Source: Enterovibrio gelatinilyticus
GTDB lineage: Bacteria > Pseudomonadota > Gammaproteobacteria > Enterobacterales > Vibrionaceae
Assembly (NCBI RefSeq): GCF_028683095.1
Contig: NZ_JAJUBC010000009.1
Span: 1-64,000, forward strand
Length of the DNA stretch: 64,000 bases
Direction of reading: 5' to 3'
Of this stretch, positions 17,865 to 26,386 are shown in pieces. The first letter of the stretch is position 1, and every line of letters starts with the position of its first letter. Position numbers and translations under genes: made by a program. The notes beneath the pieces were generated by a model. That model saw only the letters and a program-made list of their open reading frames with translations, searched no databases and was not told where the DNA came from.

Positions 17865-18880
17865 TGAACGCAGCGCCATTTGTGATTTTCGACAATATTG
17901 GTAAGCGCTGGAACGGCCAGTTGGGCGTCGAAAACATTTCGATGGAAATCCCTGAAGGGTCATTTGTAGCATTACTCGGGCCGTCAGGTTGCGGAAAATC
18001 AACCACCTTGCGCTTACTGGCAGGGCTTGAAATTCCCGATGAAGGTGAGATTCATATTGATGGTCTTGATGTGACAGAGCTAGCGCCGTCAGCAAGAAAC
18101 CTGTCAATGGTGTTTCAATCTTATGCGCTGTTCCCTCACCTCTCGGTGGCAGAGAACGTGATGTTCGGCATGAAGGTACGCAAAGTCCCGACGCAAGAGC
18201 GTTTAGAGAAGCTAAAAGACGCTCTCGAAATCACGGGCTTGCTGGGCTACGAAGACAGAAAGCCCGGTGAACTCTCTGGGGGTCAACGTCAGCGCGTGGC
18301 ATTGGCGCGTGCCATCGTGGCACGTCAGCCTCTGTGTTTGATGGATGAACCCCTTTCGAATCTTGATGCCAAGCTGCGCCATTCGGTGCGTAAAGACATC
18401 AAGAAACTGCAACGCGACCTCGGCATGACAGTGGTGTATGTCACCCACGATCAAACCGAAGCCATGAGCATGGCAGACATCATCATTTTGATGAAAGACG
18501 GTCACATCATGCAAACCGGTTCGCCGCGAGAACTCTATAACCAACCACAAAATACATTCGCTGCTGAGTTTATCGGTGCTCCACCTATGGCGCTGATCAA
18601 AGGCGGCGTGATTTCTGGCAGTGACCATGCCACCAAGGTTGGCCTAAGAACAGAAAACGTGCGTGTCGTAGAAGCTGGCCAAGGTCGCTTAACCTGCAAA
18701 GTGGCAGAAAGTGAATACCTTGGCGAAGAAACCCACGTGCTGTTGGAACACCCAGATGCGAAAGGTCTGGTGGTGAAAATGCAAGGTTACACGTCATTAA
18801 CCGAAGGCAGCGTCGTCGACATTACATTTGACGATTCCGTACTGCACTACTTTGATGACAAAGGTAACCGAATGTCTTAG
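17864..18880 (+). CDS. ABC importer ATPase, UgpC/MalK type
   Basis: Encodes 338 residues. Walker A GPSGCGKST is near residue 42, the Q-loop in VFQSYALF, the ABC signature LSGGQRQRVALARAI near 137, Walker B LCLMDEPLSNLD and the H-loop in VYVTHDQTEA. After residue 240 comes the OB-fold (TOBE) domain typical of CUT1 importers of sugars and glycerophosphates, with GLRTENVRV and YLGEETHVLLE. It energises the two permeases encoded downstream. Translational coupling to the repressor gene is indicated by the TAATG overlap. About 105 bases separate it from the binding-protein gene. Confidence 0.95.
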   Translation: MNAAPFVIFDNIGKRWNGQLGVENISMEIPEGSFVALLGPSGCGKSTTLRLLAGLEIPDEGEIHIDGLDVTELAPSARNLSMVFQSYALFPHLSVAENVMFGMKVRKVPTQERLEKLKDALEITGLLGYEDRKPGELSGGQRQRVALARAIVARQPLCLMDEPLSNLDAKLRHSVRKDIKKLQRDLGMTVVYVTHDQTEAMSMADIIILMKDGHIMQTGSPRELYNQPQNTFAAEFIGAPPMALIKGGVISGSDHATKVGLRTENVRVVEAGQGRLTCKVAESEYLGEETHVLLEHPDAKGLVVKMQGYTSLTEGSVVDITFDDSVLHYFDDKGNRMS

Positions 18881-18985
18881 CAAAGCATGCTGAGCCGCTG
18901 TTCCCGCTTCGCTGTTCACCAAGTGTCGATGGCGATTTGGGAATCTAACTTGAGATTAATGTTCAACAAAATCAATGGTGAAACT

Positions 18986-20251
18986 ATGAAGTTCTCTACG
19001 TTATTCAGTTGTGCCTTTGCGGGTACTTTTGCTTTAGCCACACACTCTGCCGCAGCGGTCACCGAGCTCAATATGTACTACCCCATTGCGGTAGGCGGCT
19101 CGCTCACTAAAGTGGTCGATCAGTTAGTGGATGACTTTGAAGCTCAAAACCCTGACATCAAAGTGAATGCGATTTACTCGGGTAACTATGATGACACCCG
19201 CGTTCGTGCGCTATCTGCACTTAACTCTGGCGAACCTGCACAATTGGCAGTGATGTTCTCCATTGATGTGTATGACTTGATTGACCAAGAAATCATTTCA
19301 CCGTTTGATGAGGTGATTGATGGCGACGCTGACAAAGCATGGCTGGAAGGCTTCTACCCTGCTCTGATGGAAAACGGTCAAGCCGAAGGCCAAACGTGGG
19401 GCATTCCGTTCCAACGTTCTACCATTGTTGCCTACTACAACAAAGACATGTTTAGAGCCGCAGGTCTTGACCCAGAAAAGCCGCCAACAACATGGGCTGA
19501 ATTGGTCGAGATGGGCAAAAAACTCACCAACGATGATACCTACGGCATCATGATCCCATCCACAGGCTACCCATACTGGATGTTCCAAGCCTTGGCGATT
19601 CAGAACGGCAAAAAGCTGATGTCTGATGATGGCTTGACCACGTATTTTGATGACAAAGACGTCGTTGATACGCTGAAATTCTGGCAGTCGCTGTCTCAAG
19701 AGCACGGCGTGATGCCAACTGGCACTGTGGAATGGGGCACGTTACGTCAGGCATTCCTTGAAGGAAATACCGCAATGATGTGGCACTCGACAGGCAATCT
19801 CACCGCAGTGAAGAATGCTGCGAAGTTTGATTTTGGTGTCGCGATGTTGCCAGGTAATGTGCGTCTTGGCTCACCAACGGGCGGCGGTAACTTCTACATT
19901 TTCAAAGACACGTCTGACAAAGAAAAATCCGCGTCACTCAAACTCATCAAATACATGACAGCCCCAGAGCAAGCAGCGAAATGGTCTATTGCGACAGGTT
20001 ACATGGGCGTGTCTAAAGACGCGTATGAAACGGAAGCACTGCAAAACTACACCGTTGAATTCCCACCAGCATTGGTTGCTCGTAACCAATTGGAACATGC
20101 TGTCGCTGAGTTTTCGACGTATGAAACAGCACGTGTTCGTGAAGGCTTGAACAATGCCATTCAGTCCGCACTGACCGGAACCAAAACACCGGAAGATGCA
20201 TTGGGCGAAGCGCAAAATTCAGCGGTACGTTTGCTGCGTAACTATCAATAG
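18986..20251 (+). CDS. ABC importer periplasmic binding protein, UgpB-like
   Basis: Encodes 421 residues from the ATG at 18986, chosen because it begins a clean signal peptide (MKFSTLFSCAFAGTFALAT, cleaved after a SAAA-type site). The frame is open upstream, but that part is not signal-like. The mature protein is a family-1 solute-binding protein: LNMYYPIAVGGSLTKVVDQL matches the start of UgpB, followed by WGIPFQRSTIVAYYNKDMF, TGYPYWMFQAL and FLEGNTAMMWHSTG. UgpB proteins capture glycerol 3-phosphate or glycerophosphodiesters in the periplasm. The downstream phosphodiesterase supports that substrate, but a sugar substrate cannot be excluded. Confidence 0.9.
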   Translation: MKFSTLFSCAFAGTFALATHSAAAVTELNMYYPIAVGGSLTKVVDQLVDDFEAQNPDIKVNAIYSGNYDDTRVRALSALNSGEPAQLAVMFSIDVYDLIDQEIISPFDEVIDGDADKAWLEGFYPALMENGQAEGQTWGIPFQRSTIVAYYNKDMFRAAGLDPEKPPTTWAELVEMGKKLTNDDTYGIMIPSTGYPYWMFQALAIQNGKKLMSDDGLTTYFDDKDVVDTLKFWQSLSQEHGVMPTGTVEWGTLRQAFLEGNTAMMWHSTGNLTAVKNAAKFDFGVAMLPGNVRLGSPTGGGNFYIFKDTSDKEKSASLKLIKYMTAPEQAAKWSIATGYMGVSKDAYETEALQNYTVEFPPALVARNQLEHAVAEFSTYETARVREGLNNAIQSALTGTKTPEDALGEAQNSAVRLLRNYQ

Positions 20252-20329
20252 CTGTTAGTCAATAGTTGTTAGTTAACACGCAGTAATCAAAAGCAGTAAG
20301 CCTTAACTCAACATAAGCAATATGTACTC

Positions 20330-20353
20330 CCCCCACCGCATGAGTGGTGGGGG
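20330..20353 (+). promoter_or_regulatory. GC-rich RNA hairpin between binding-protein and permease genes
   Basis: CCCCCACCGC, loop ATGA, GTGGTGGGGG: a 10-base-pair stem with one G-T pair, about 80 bases after the binding-protein stop. A clear U run does not follow (TTCGTTT). It would act as a partial terminator or a 3'-end stabiliser, giving more binding protein than permease, as is common in ABC importer operons. Confidence 0.65.
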
Positions 20354-20378
20354 TTCGTTTCCCATACCGAGCAGTATT

Positions 20379-21272
20379 ATGAATCATTACGCGGAAATGG
20401 AACGTCGTCGGCAACACCTATACGGGTGGTTTCTCCTCACGCCTGCGGCGATTCTATTAACACTGTTTGCGTTTTATCCCTCGTTGGCGACCTTCTGGGA
20501 AAGTTTGTTTTCTAAAGGTACACGACGCAGACCCACGGAGTTCGTCGGCTTAGAGAACTATACGGATCTGTTTAACGATCCTACGTTCTGGATTGTGGTG
20601 AAGAACAATCTATTTTACGCCGCCATGACAATTCCAATCTCCATCGCCATTGCGCTGATCATGGCGCTGTGGGCCAACTCGAAGATCTCTGGCAAAGGCT
20701 TTGTGCGAACGGCGTATTTCACGCCAACCGTCTTGCCTATGATTGCCGCCGCTAACCTATGGCTGTTTTTCTACACACCCGATCTTGGGGTGCTCGATCA
20801 AATTGGTGCGCTGTTTGGCTTTGAATCGGTCAACTGGCTAGGACGCCCTGAAACTGCCTTGTGGGCAGTGATCATTGTGACCATCTGGAAAGAAGCTGGT
20901 TTCTTCATGATTTTCTATCTGGCGGCGTTGCAGACCATACCGGCGGACTACAAAGAAGCCGCCGATATTGAAGGCACTGGCCGTTGGACATATACGCGTC
21001 GCATCGTGCTACCACTGCTGATGCCAACCACTTTGTTCATTACCGTGAATGCGATGATCAACTCAGTTAAATTGATTGACCACTTGTTCATACTGACCAA
21101 AGGCGGGCCGTCAGACGCATCCAAACTCATTCTTTACTACATCTGGGAAATGGCGTTCGCCTTCTTTGATGCGCCACATGCCGCCGCCATGACAGTGTTA
21201 GTGCTGTTAGTGCTGGGTATCGCTGCCGCCGTCCAGTTCATGTACCTAGATAAAAGGACGCATTACCAATGA
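20379..21272 (+). CDS. ABC importer permease, UgpA-like
   Basis: Encodes 297 residues if started at the ATG at 20379. ATG 20397 is also possible, and an earlier ATG (20322) is unlikely because it lies in front of the RNA hairpin. Six membrane helices are visible, beginning GWFLLTPAAILLTLFAFYP. The EAA loop that contacts the ATPase is present (YKEAADIEGTGRWTYTRRIVLPLL, residues about 188-211), and the C-terminus ends in MYLDKRTHYQ. It forms the channel with the next gene product, whose ATG overlaps this gene's end by 4 bases. The start is uncertain because no good ribosome site is seen. Confidence 0.92.
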   Translation: MNHYAEMERRRQHLYGWFLLTPAAILLTLFAFYPSLATFWESLFSKGTRRRPTEFVGLENYTDLFNDPTFWIVVKNNLFYAAMTIPISIAIALIMALWANSKISGKGFVRTAYFTPTVLPMIAAANLWLFFYTPDLGVLDQIGALFGFESVNWLGRPETALWAVIIVTIWKEAGFFMIFYLAALQTIPADYKEAADIEGTGRWTYTRRIVLPLLMPTTLFITVNAMINSVKLIDHLFILTKGGPSDASKLILYYIWEMAFAFFDAPHAAAMTVLVLLVLGIAAAVQFMYLDKRTHYQ

Positions 21273-22096
21273 AACCTGTATTTTCAATCAAGAGTATTGA
21301 GAAATACCTTGATTCGTTTGGTGCAACGCTACTTGCGGTTATCTGGATTTCGCCTTTGTTCTTCGCGTTTTGGGCTGCTTTTCACACCACGTCTGATGCG
21401 GTGAACTTCAATCTATTGTCTGCATGGACATTAGATAACTTCAGGGTGGCATGGGAGGGTGCGCCTTGGATTAAATACTTCATCAACACCTTCTTTTTGG
21501 TCACCATTGTGTTGATTGGGCAGTTTGTGATTACCACGCTAGCGGGATTTGCGTTTGCGCAGGTCTCGTTTCCCGGCAAAGATTTTGTGTTCATTCTGGT
21601 GTTACTTCAGTTGTTCATTTTGCCGGAAGTGCTGATTGTCGAAAACTACGCCGTCACATCCAAGCTCGGTTTGTTCGACACCATACTGGGTGTGGGCATG
21701 CCTTATATGGCGAGCGCATTCGGGATATTCCTGATGCGACAATCCTTCAAATCTGTGCCGTATGAATTGCATGAAGCCGCCAGTGTAGAAGGTTGCTCAC
21801 TGTTCGGGATCTTGATGAAGGTGTATGTGCCATTAGCAAAACCGACATATTTGGCTTACGCACTGGTCTCTGTCTCCACGCACTGGAATAACTTCCTCTG
21901 GCCGTTGATCGTCACCAATTCAGACGACACTCGCCCATTAACTGTGGGTTTGTCGATTTTCGGCGCTCCAGAGAATGGCGTTGATATTTCGGTCATATCG
22001 GCTGCGACCATGATGTCCGTTGCACCATTGCTCATCGCGTTTTTGATTTTCCAACGTCAATTTGTGCAAGCATTCTTGCGTGCAGGCATTAAATAG
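21269..22096 (+). CDS. ABC importer permease, UgpE-like
   Basis: Encodes 275 residues, the usual length of UgpE/MalG-type inner-membrane permeases. Six membrane segments begin with ATLLAVIWISPLFFAFWAAF. The EAA motif is LHEAASVEGCSLFGILMKVYVPL near residue 170, and FLRAGIK at the end is typical. Translation is coupled to the preceding permease by a 4-base ATGA overlap. With the ATPase and binding protein it completes a CUT1-type importer. Confidence 0.94.
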   Translation: MKPVFSIKSIEKYLDSFGATLLAVIWISPLFFAFWAAFHTTSDAVNFNLLSAWTLDNFRVAWEGAPWIKYFINTFFLVTIVLIGQFVITTLAGFAFAQVSFPGKDFVFILVLLQLFILPEVLIVENYAVTSKLGLFDTILGVGMPYMASAFGIFLMRQSFKSVPYELHEAASVEGCSLFGILMKVYVPLAKPTYLAYALVSVSTHWNNFLWPLIVTNSDDTRPLTVGLSIFGAPENGVDISVISAATMMSVAPLLIAFLIFQRQFVQAFLRAGIK

Positions 22097-22124
22097 GCGA
22101 ACAGAGAAATAGGAGCAAGCCAAG

Positions 22125-22922
22125 GTGACTCGAATTATTCAGATCACAGACATTCACCTGACCGTACCGCCGCACAAGGTGTCCGGTCAGTTGAATACTC
22201 ACGCGCTGTTCGAGAAAGCTATCGACAAAATTGAGCAAGATTTGCCGCTTTTCGGTGATATTGACGCCATTATCGCGACAGGAGACATCACGGATCATGG
22301 CGACGTAGAAAGCTATGAGTTGTTTAAAACTCAGATTTCTCGTTTAAATATCCCTTATTTGGTGATCCCCGGAAATCACGATTCCCGAGAGGCCATGTTA
22401 ACGAGTTTTCCTGAACTGTCGGCAAGTTCAACGAACGGTGAAATCAATTGGGTAAGAAGTTTTTCTGCATTTGATGTGATTGGATTAGATACCGTCATCC
22501 CACATCAAGGTGCAGGAGCCTTGTCTCCCTCAACACTGCAATTTCTCGCGCAGGCGTTAGCGGAGAACCCCGACAAACCCGCGTTGATCGCGATGCATCA
22601 TCCCCCGTTTGAATCAGGTATTTGCTTCATGGATAACATTGGCTTGAACGGCGCGGATGAAATGGAAACGCTGTTGAAGCTAACAACACGAGAAGTACGT
22701 GTGATATGTGGACATTTGCATAACAGTATTGTCTGTAGCATGGGTAATGCAACGGTGTTGTCATCCCCCGCTGTCGCCAGTAGTTTCATGACCGATCATC
22801 GTCCTAACGCACCGGTCGGTTTTACTCAAAAACCTGGTGGCTACATGCTCCACGAATGGAATAACGGCTTTCGCAGCAGCTATCTTTCGCTGTCACCGAA
22901 TGGGGATTTGTATCCGTTTTGA
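22125..22922 (+). CDS. metallophosphoesterase, GpdQ/CpdA-like phosphodiesterase
   Basis: Encodes 265 residues from a GTG with AGGAG 9 bases upstream. The binuclear-metal signature is complete: ITDIHL (Asp9, His11), ATGDITDHG, IPGNHDSRE, AMHHPPFES and CGHLHNS. It lacks a signal peptide, so it acts in the cytoplasm. Length and spacing fit the class that includes Enterobacter GpdQ (glycerophosphodiesterase) and CpdA (cAMP phosphodiesterase). As last gene of a Ugp-like operon it would hydrolyse imported glycerophosphodiesters to glycerol 3-phosphate and alcohol, the job of UgpQ in E. coli but by an unrelated fold. Substrate is inferred from context. Confidence 0.88.
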   Translation: MTRIIQITDIHLTVPPHKVSGQLNTHALFEKAIDKIEQDLPLFGDIDAIIATGDITDHGDVESYELFKTQISRLNIPYLVIPGNHDSREAMLTSFPELSASSTNGEINWVRSFSAFDVIGLDTVIPHQGAGALSPSTLQFLAQALAENPDKPALIAMHHPPFESGICFMDNIGLNGADEMETLLKLTTREVRVICGHLHNSIVCSMGNATVLSSPAVASSFMTDHRPNAPVGFTQKPGGYMLHEWNNGFRSSYLSLSPNGDLYPF

Positions 22923-22950
22923 GGTAACAAGCGGTAATTCGGAAACCAAA

Positions 22951-22979
22951 AAACGACGCTACTGGCGTCGTTTCTTTTC
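22951..22979 (+). terminator. terminator of the Ugp-like operon
   Basis: A 9-base-pair stem (AAACGACGC and complement) with a 5-base loop, followed by TTTCTTTT, about 28 bases after the phosphoesterase stop. Confidence 0.85.
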
Positions 22980-23034
22980 CATTGCGCTTTGATGAGGAGC
23001 CTAACCTGACCGCCACGATCGAACTGGTGTTAGC

Positions 23035-23063
23035 TGTTGCTGTTGCAGTTGCAGTTGCAGTTA
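23035..23063. repeat. short imperfect hexamer tract (TGTTGC/AGTTGC)
   Basis: Two TGTTGC units are followed by two AGTTGC units and a partial copy, in non-coding sequence between two converging transcripts. It is a small simple-sequence tract without evident function. Confidence 0.6.
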
Positions 23064-23091
23064 GAAGCTGGTACTAGGTGTCATCATCAAC

Positions 23092-23388
23092 TCAAAGAAT
23101 CAGCCCTGCTTGGCCTCGAAGGTTATAGAGGATGGTTTCCGCCACATCATCATCACCGCTGTGAAGGCGGGAGAACAGTTCACTTAGCAACACTGCCGTA
23201 AAATACTCTTCGTTCGCTGGCTCAATGTCGGACAAGGTTAAATCCGAGCTCTCTAGCTCAGCTTTCGCGGCACTGACTCGCTGATGGATAATCGCCTTCA
23301 CGTCGTTGAGCATCTGTTCTTGCTGCAATTCGAGGATCTCTGAAATCTTGCCAAGCTCAGCTTCACTCAGTTCTTGTTCATCTCTCAT
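23092..23388 (-). CDS. small acidic helical protein of unknown function
   Basis: Encodes 98 residues, strongly acidic and mostly helical (SEAELGKISEILELQQEQML, then DVKAIIHQRVSAAKAELES), without signal peptide or membrane segment. AAGAGGA lies 7 bases before the ATG, which supports real translation. I do not recognise the family. Directly upstream on the same strand lies a possible frameshifted reading frame ending only 11 bases before this start, so the two probably formed a small operon. No function can be assigned. Confidence 0.65.
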   Translation of the reverse strand: MRDEQELSEAELGKISEILELQQEQMLNDVKAIIHQRVSAAKAELESSDLTLSDIEPANEEYFTAVLLSELFSRLHSGDDDVAETILYNLRGQAGLIL

Positions 23389-23399
23389 GGCGAATCCTC

Positions 23400-23551
23400 T
23401 TATTCGTTAGACCGTTTTAATGCTAAATCCCACTTGCTCTGGAGATGCTCCATCGCTTCTTGGCGACTATATCGGTTTTCTTTGCGCTGAAAATGCAGTC
23501 AGACTCTAGCATCTGCTTCACTAGATAGGTTACATCATCTTCAACCTGCAT
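23400..23551 (-). pseudogene. possible frameshifted small gene upstream of the acidic protein
   Basis: An ATG at 23551 opens a coding-like frame (MQVEDDVTYLVKQMLESDC), and a second coding-like frame, ending NEstop at 23400, carries ENRYSRQEAMEHLQSKWDLA. The two join if one frame change occurs near 23480. Both halves have protein-like composition and together would give about 50 residues. It could be a decayed gene, a sequencing error or chance. No ribosome site precedes the ATG. Confidence 0.3.
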
Positions 23552-23825
23552 GGATTATTGTTCATGGTTGTCAGCAAATGACACACTGCTCATCATCAAC
23601 ATGCCAGCTATAACTCACCTGATAGATATTTGCCCACGTAGGTTGAACACGCGGCGAAATACATCGGCCTCTAATCCTCACAAATCTCTATCAATCAACT
23701 CTCAATGCACTCTCAATACCTCATAAAATCTCTCAATATCTGAACAATTCAAAATTCGCGTCATCTTTTCGAATCCCATCCGTTCTTTTTATGTTCAATG
23801 CATAGAAGATGATGGGAAGCAATTC
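23552..23825. other. intergenic region upstream of the OmpV-like gene
   Basis: About 270 bases. A pyrimidine/AT-rich stretch repeats CTCTCAAT or close variants four times between about 23690 and 23740 (CAACTCTCAATGCACTCTCAATACC, AAATCTCTCAATATC). No gene, clear promoter or RNA was identified. Confidence 0.4.
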
Positions 23826-24554
23826 ATGATGAAACTCGGTTTAGCGCCAATGTCTGGACTTACCTTGTTGGTGCTATCAATGAATGTCGTCGCCAACGAC
23901 AAATACGACGACTACGGCTTTGTCGGTGGCAGTGTTACGGTGGGAGAGTCCGTTTTTTCCAATGACGGGTCAAAAGGCGGTGTAGAACCCAATATTTTCT
24001 ACAACGGTGAATATGGGTTTATTGATGGCAGTTTGTTGAATTATTCCGTGTTGCCTTGGGTTGGTATTTCAGGTCAGTGGCGATTTGCCGAAGTCTCTGA
24101 TGATTTCGATGATATTCCAAATGGCATTAACGATCGCGACGGTAACGGCGAATTAGGCGTCACCATAGGCACTGTCGGCGCTCGGCTAACCTACCTGCAT
24201 GATGTTACCGACGAGCATAGTGGCTTCGAAGTGCAACTGCATTTAGGACGAGCGTTCGATACCCCTTTTGACAATTTCACCCTTTCTCCGTATGTCGAGG
24301 TGGATTATCGCGACGCCAAATTATCGAATCATTTATACAGTGTGTCAGCCAATGAAAGCCGAACATCCGGTCTTGCTGACTTCGAAGCAGACAGCACTTG
24401 GGTCTACAAGTCTGGATTGATCGGTATCTACGACTTCTCTGATGAATTTATCGGCTTGTCCAAATTAGAGCTCGAACACCACGACAGTGAAAGCCCGCTG
24501 GTACAGCAAGATCTCGGCTGGCAATTCAGCATTGGCGCGGCGTATAAGTTTTAG
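23826..24554 (+). CDS. MipA/OmpV-family outer-membrane protein
   Basis: Encodes 242 residues (a second Met follows at once). A signal peptide precedes ANDKYDDYGFVGG, so it is exported. The mature part alternates short amphipathic strands and ends in YKF, the terminal aromatic residue recognised by the outer-membrane assembly machinery. IDGSLLNYSVLPWVGISGQW and TVGARLTYLHDVTDEHSGFE are typical of the MipA/OmpV family, which forms small beta-barrels; a role beyond that is uncertain. It is apparently monocistronic. A GGGAAG ribosome site lies 8-10 bases before the start. Confidence 0.82.
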   Translation: MMKLGLAPMSGLTLLVLSMNVVANDKYDDYGFVGGSVTVGESVFSNDGSKGGVEPNIFYNGEYGFIDGSLLNYSVLPWVGISGQWRFAEVSDDFDDIPNGINDRDGNGELGVTIGTVGARLTYLHDVTDEHSGFEVQLHLGRAFDTPFDNFTLSPYVEVDYRDAKLSNHLYSVSANESRTSGLADFEADSTWVYKSGLIGIYDFSDEFIGLSKLELEHHDSESPLVQQDLGWQFSIGAAYKF

Positions 24555-24688
24555 CAAAAGACTTCTTTTTCTATTCAGGCTCTCTTTTATGAACCCTGCT
24601 ATGTTATTTAAATGTAGCTAAAGCACGTTTTTGACAAACGGTATGTGAAAGAATCCTCACTCTGAGGCTAATTTTAGAGGTCTAAGTC

Positions 24689-25618
24689 ATGGAAGAAAAA
24701 TGCGTATCTAAATCTATCCAAATCATCGGCGTGCCAGTGGATTTGGGTGCTTCACGCAGAGGCACTGATGGGGGTGTTTCAGCCGTTCGTATCGCGGGAC
24801 TAGGTGAGCAGCTCAAGAAGATGGGTTTTCACATCTCGCAAGAAGTCGATATAAATGTACCTTCCCAAGAATCTCGTCCTGCAGAAACGGGCGGCAACAT
24901 GCGGTTTCGAAATGAAATCCTGCAAGTTTGTCGCGATCTTGCCATCGCAACCAATAATGCGCTCACCAACGGCGACATTCCTTTGGTGGTGGGTGGCGAC
25001 CACTCTATCGCGATGGGATCCATCTCTGGCATCGCGGACTTTTACCAAAAGAAAAACCAAAACATCGGCTTGGTTTGGTTTGATGCACACGCCGACATGA
25101 ACATTCCCGGTATTTCTCCTTCTGGCAATGTTCACGGTATGCCGCTTTCACACTTACTGGGCTATGGAGACAAAGACTTCACTAGCATCATGAGCGAAAA
25201 CCCTAAGATAAAGCCTGAAAACGTGGCACTTGTAGGGGTCAGAGACATTGATGAGAAAGAAAGAGAGCTCATCAAACAATCCGGCGTGAAGGTTTATAGC
25301 ATGCGTGATATCGACGAATTAGGCATGAGTCGAGTCAGTGATGAAATCATCGAGATTGTCACCAAAGACACGGTCGGTTTCCACGTGAGCTTTGATGTGG
25401 ATGGGTGTGACCCTGAGTTCATCCCAGGATCTGGCACGCTCGTTCCCGGCGGCGTCACCTATCGTGAAGCGCATTTGCTGTTGGAGAAATGTGCCGAAAC
25501 CAACCTAATTACTTCCGTGGATCTTGTCGAGCTCAATCCCTTCCTAGATAAAGGAAACATCTCTGCAGAACGTGCGGTCTCTTTGATGCTGAGTGCGTTT
25601 GGAAGAAGTGTTATCTAG
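24689..25618 (+). CDS. rocF: arginase
   Basis: Encodes 309 residues, close to the usual 300. It hydrolyses L-arginine to ornithine and urea with a two-manganese centre. All ligand motifs are present: VGGDHSIAMG (His), WFDAHADMN (Asp, His, Asp) and SFDVDGCDPEF (two Asp). SGNVHGMPLSHLLG supplies the substrate-gating His and Ser/Asn region typical of true arginases rather than agmatinases or formimidoylglutamases. Start choice: ATG 24689 with AGAGG upstream; a later Val/Met start before SIQIIGVPVDLG would also keep the whole domain. No urease or arginine permease is adjacent. Confidence 0.9.
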   Translation: MEEKCVSKSIQIIGVPVDLGASRRGTDGGVSAVRIAGLGEQLKKMGFHISQEVDINVPSQESRPAETGGNMRFRNEILQVCRDLAIATNNALTNGDIPLVVGGDHSIAMGSISGIADFYQKKNQNIGLVWFDAHADMNIPGISPSGNVHGMPLSHLLGYGDKDFTSIMSENPKIKPENVALVGVRDIDEKERELIKQSGVKVYSMRDIDELGMSRVSDEIIEIVTKDTVGFHVSFDVDGCDPEFIPGSGTLVPGGVTYREAHLLLEKCAETNLITSVDLVELNPFLDKGNISAERAVSLMLSAFGRSVI

Positions 25619-25629
25619 TCCTAAAACAA

Positions 25630-25660
25630 CAGCGCGAGGATAACCCTCGTGCTGATTTCA
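25630..25660. terminator. bidirectional terminator between arginase and racemase genes
   Basis: CAGCGCGAGG, loop ATAAC, CCTCGTGCTG form a 10-base-pair stem with one G-T pair, between two converging genes. Only a weak U-rich tail follows (ATTTCAATT), so efficiency is uncertain. Confidence 0.65.
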
Positions 25661-25669
25661 ATTGCACAC

Positions 25670-26374
25670 TTAACCTTTCACTCTTTCTACAATGTGTTCC
25701 GCCAGTATCTGGGAAGCATCGAGCTTAGGCAGTCCGGTTTTCAATTTTCCCGCAATCACGGATAATTCCGTGCAGGCAATAAGTAAACAGGCCGCGCCCT
25801 GATCTTCTAAATCTTCTGCCGCTAAGTTGAACGCATCTGTCATTTCCTTGGTATGCGTATTCGCTTTCACGGCGCGAATAAGCGCCATGAGCGCCTCTTG
25901 TCGATCATTGTCAGGAAACACAGTATCAACACCCCAAGCGGCAAATGCTGGTGCATAGAGTTGGGTGATTTGTAAGGCACTTGAACCCAATATCCCCACC
26001 CTCTTGAAATCTGGGTAAAGTCGATGAATCTTTTCAGCAGACAGTTCCAAAATATTAAGCACTGGCACTGACACCGCTTGCGACACCTCACCATAAAACA
26101 TATGAGCGGTATTACAGGGGATCACCAAAATGTCGGCGCCACCGCCCTCCAATCCAAGCGCCATTTTCACCATGTGAGGTGCGGGGGATTTCCCCTTATT
26201 TTCAATAAGATATTGAATGCGAGAAGGTGTTTTGGGGTCGTTATCAACCAGCAGACGTATGTGGTCTGCATCATCATTCGCGGGCGTCGCTTTGATTATA
26301 CGACGCATCAAATCAACCGTGGCTTCTGGACCCATACCGCCTAGGATCCCTACGGTCATTTCCTTACTGCTCAC
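25670..26374 (-). CDS. aspartate/glutamate racemase family protein
   Basis: Encodes 234 residues, PLP-independent two-cysteine racemase fold. The start of the fold is GILGGMGPEATVDLMRRI. The two catalytic cysteines are in IPCNTAHMFY near residue 83 and IACTELSVIAG near residue 198. It matches the YgeA/RacX/aspartate-racemase branch rather than MurI. It is the last gene of the organosulfonate-like operon, 12 bases after the TRAP permease. Cysteate is a sulfonate analogue of aspartate, so interconversion of D- and L-cysteate is an attractive but untested role. Broad amino-acid racemase activity is the conservative reading. The start is GTG. Confidence 0.88.
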   Translation of the reverse strand: MSSKEMTVGILGGMGPEATVDLMRRIIKATPANDDADHIRLLVDNDPKTPSRIQYLIENKGKSPAPHMVKMALGLEGGGADILVIPCNTAHMFYGEVSQAVSVPVLNILELSAEKIHRLYPDFKRVGILGSSALQITQLYAPAFAAWGVDTVFPDNDRQEALMALIRAVKANTHTKEMTDAFNLAAEDLEDQGAACLLIACTELSVIAGKLKTGLPKLDASQILAEHIVERVKG

Positions 26375-26386
26375 TACCTTCCCCCT

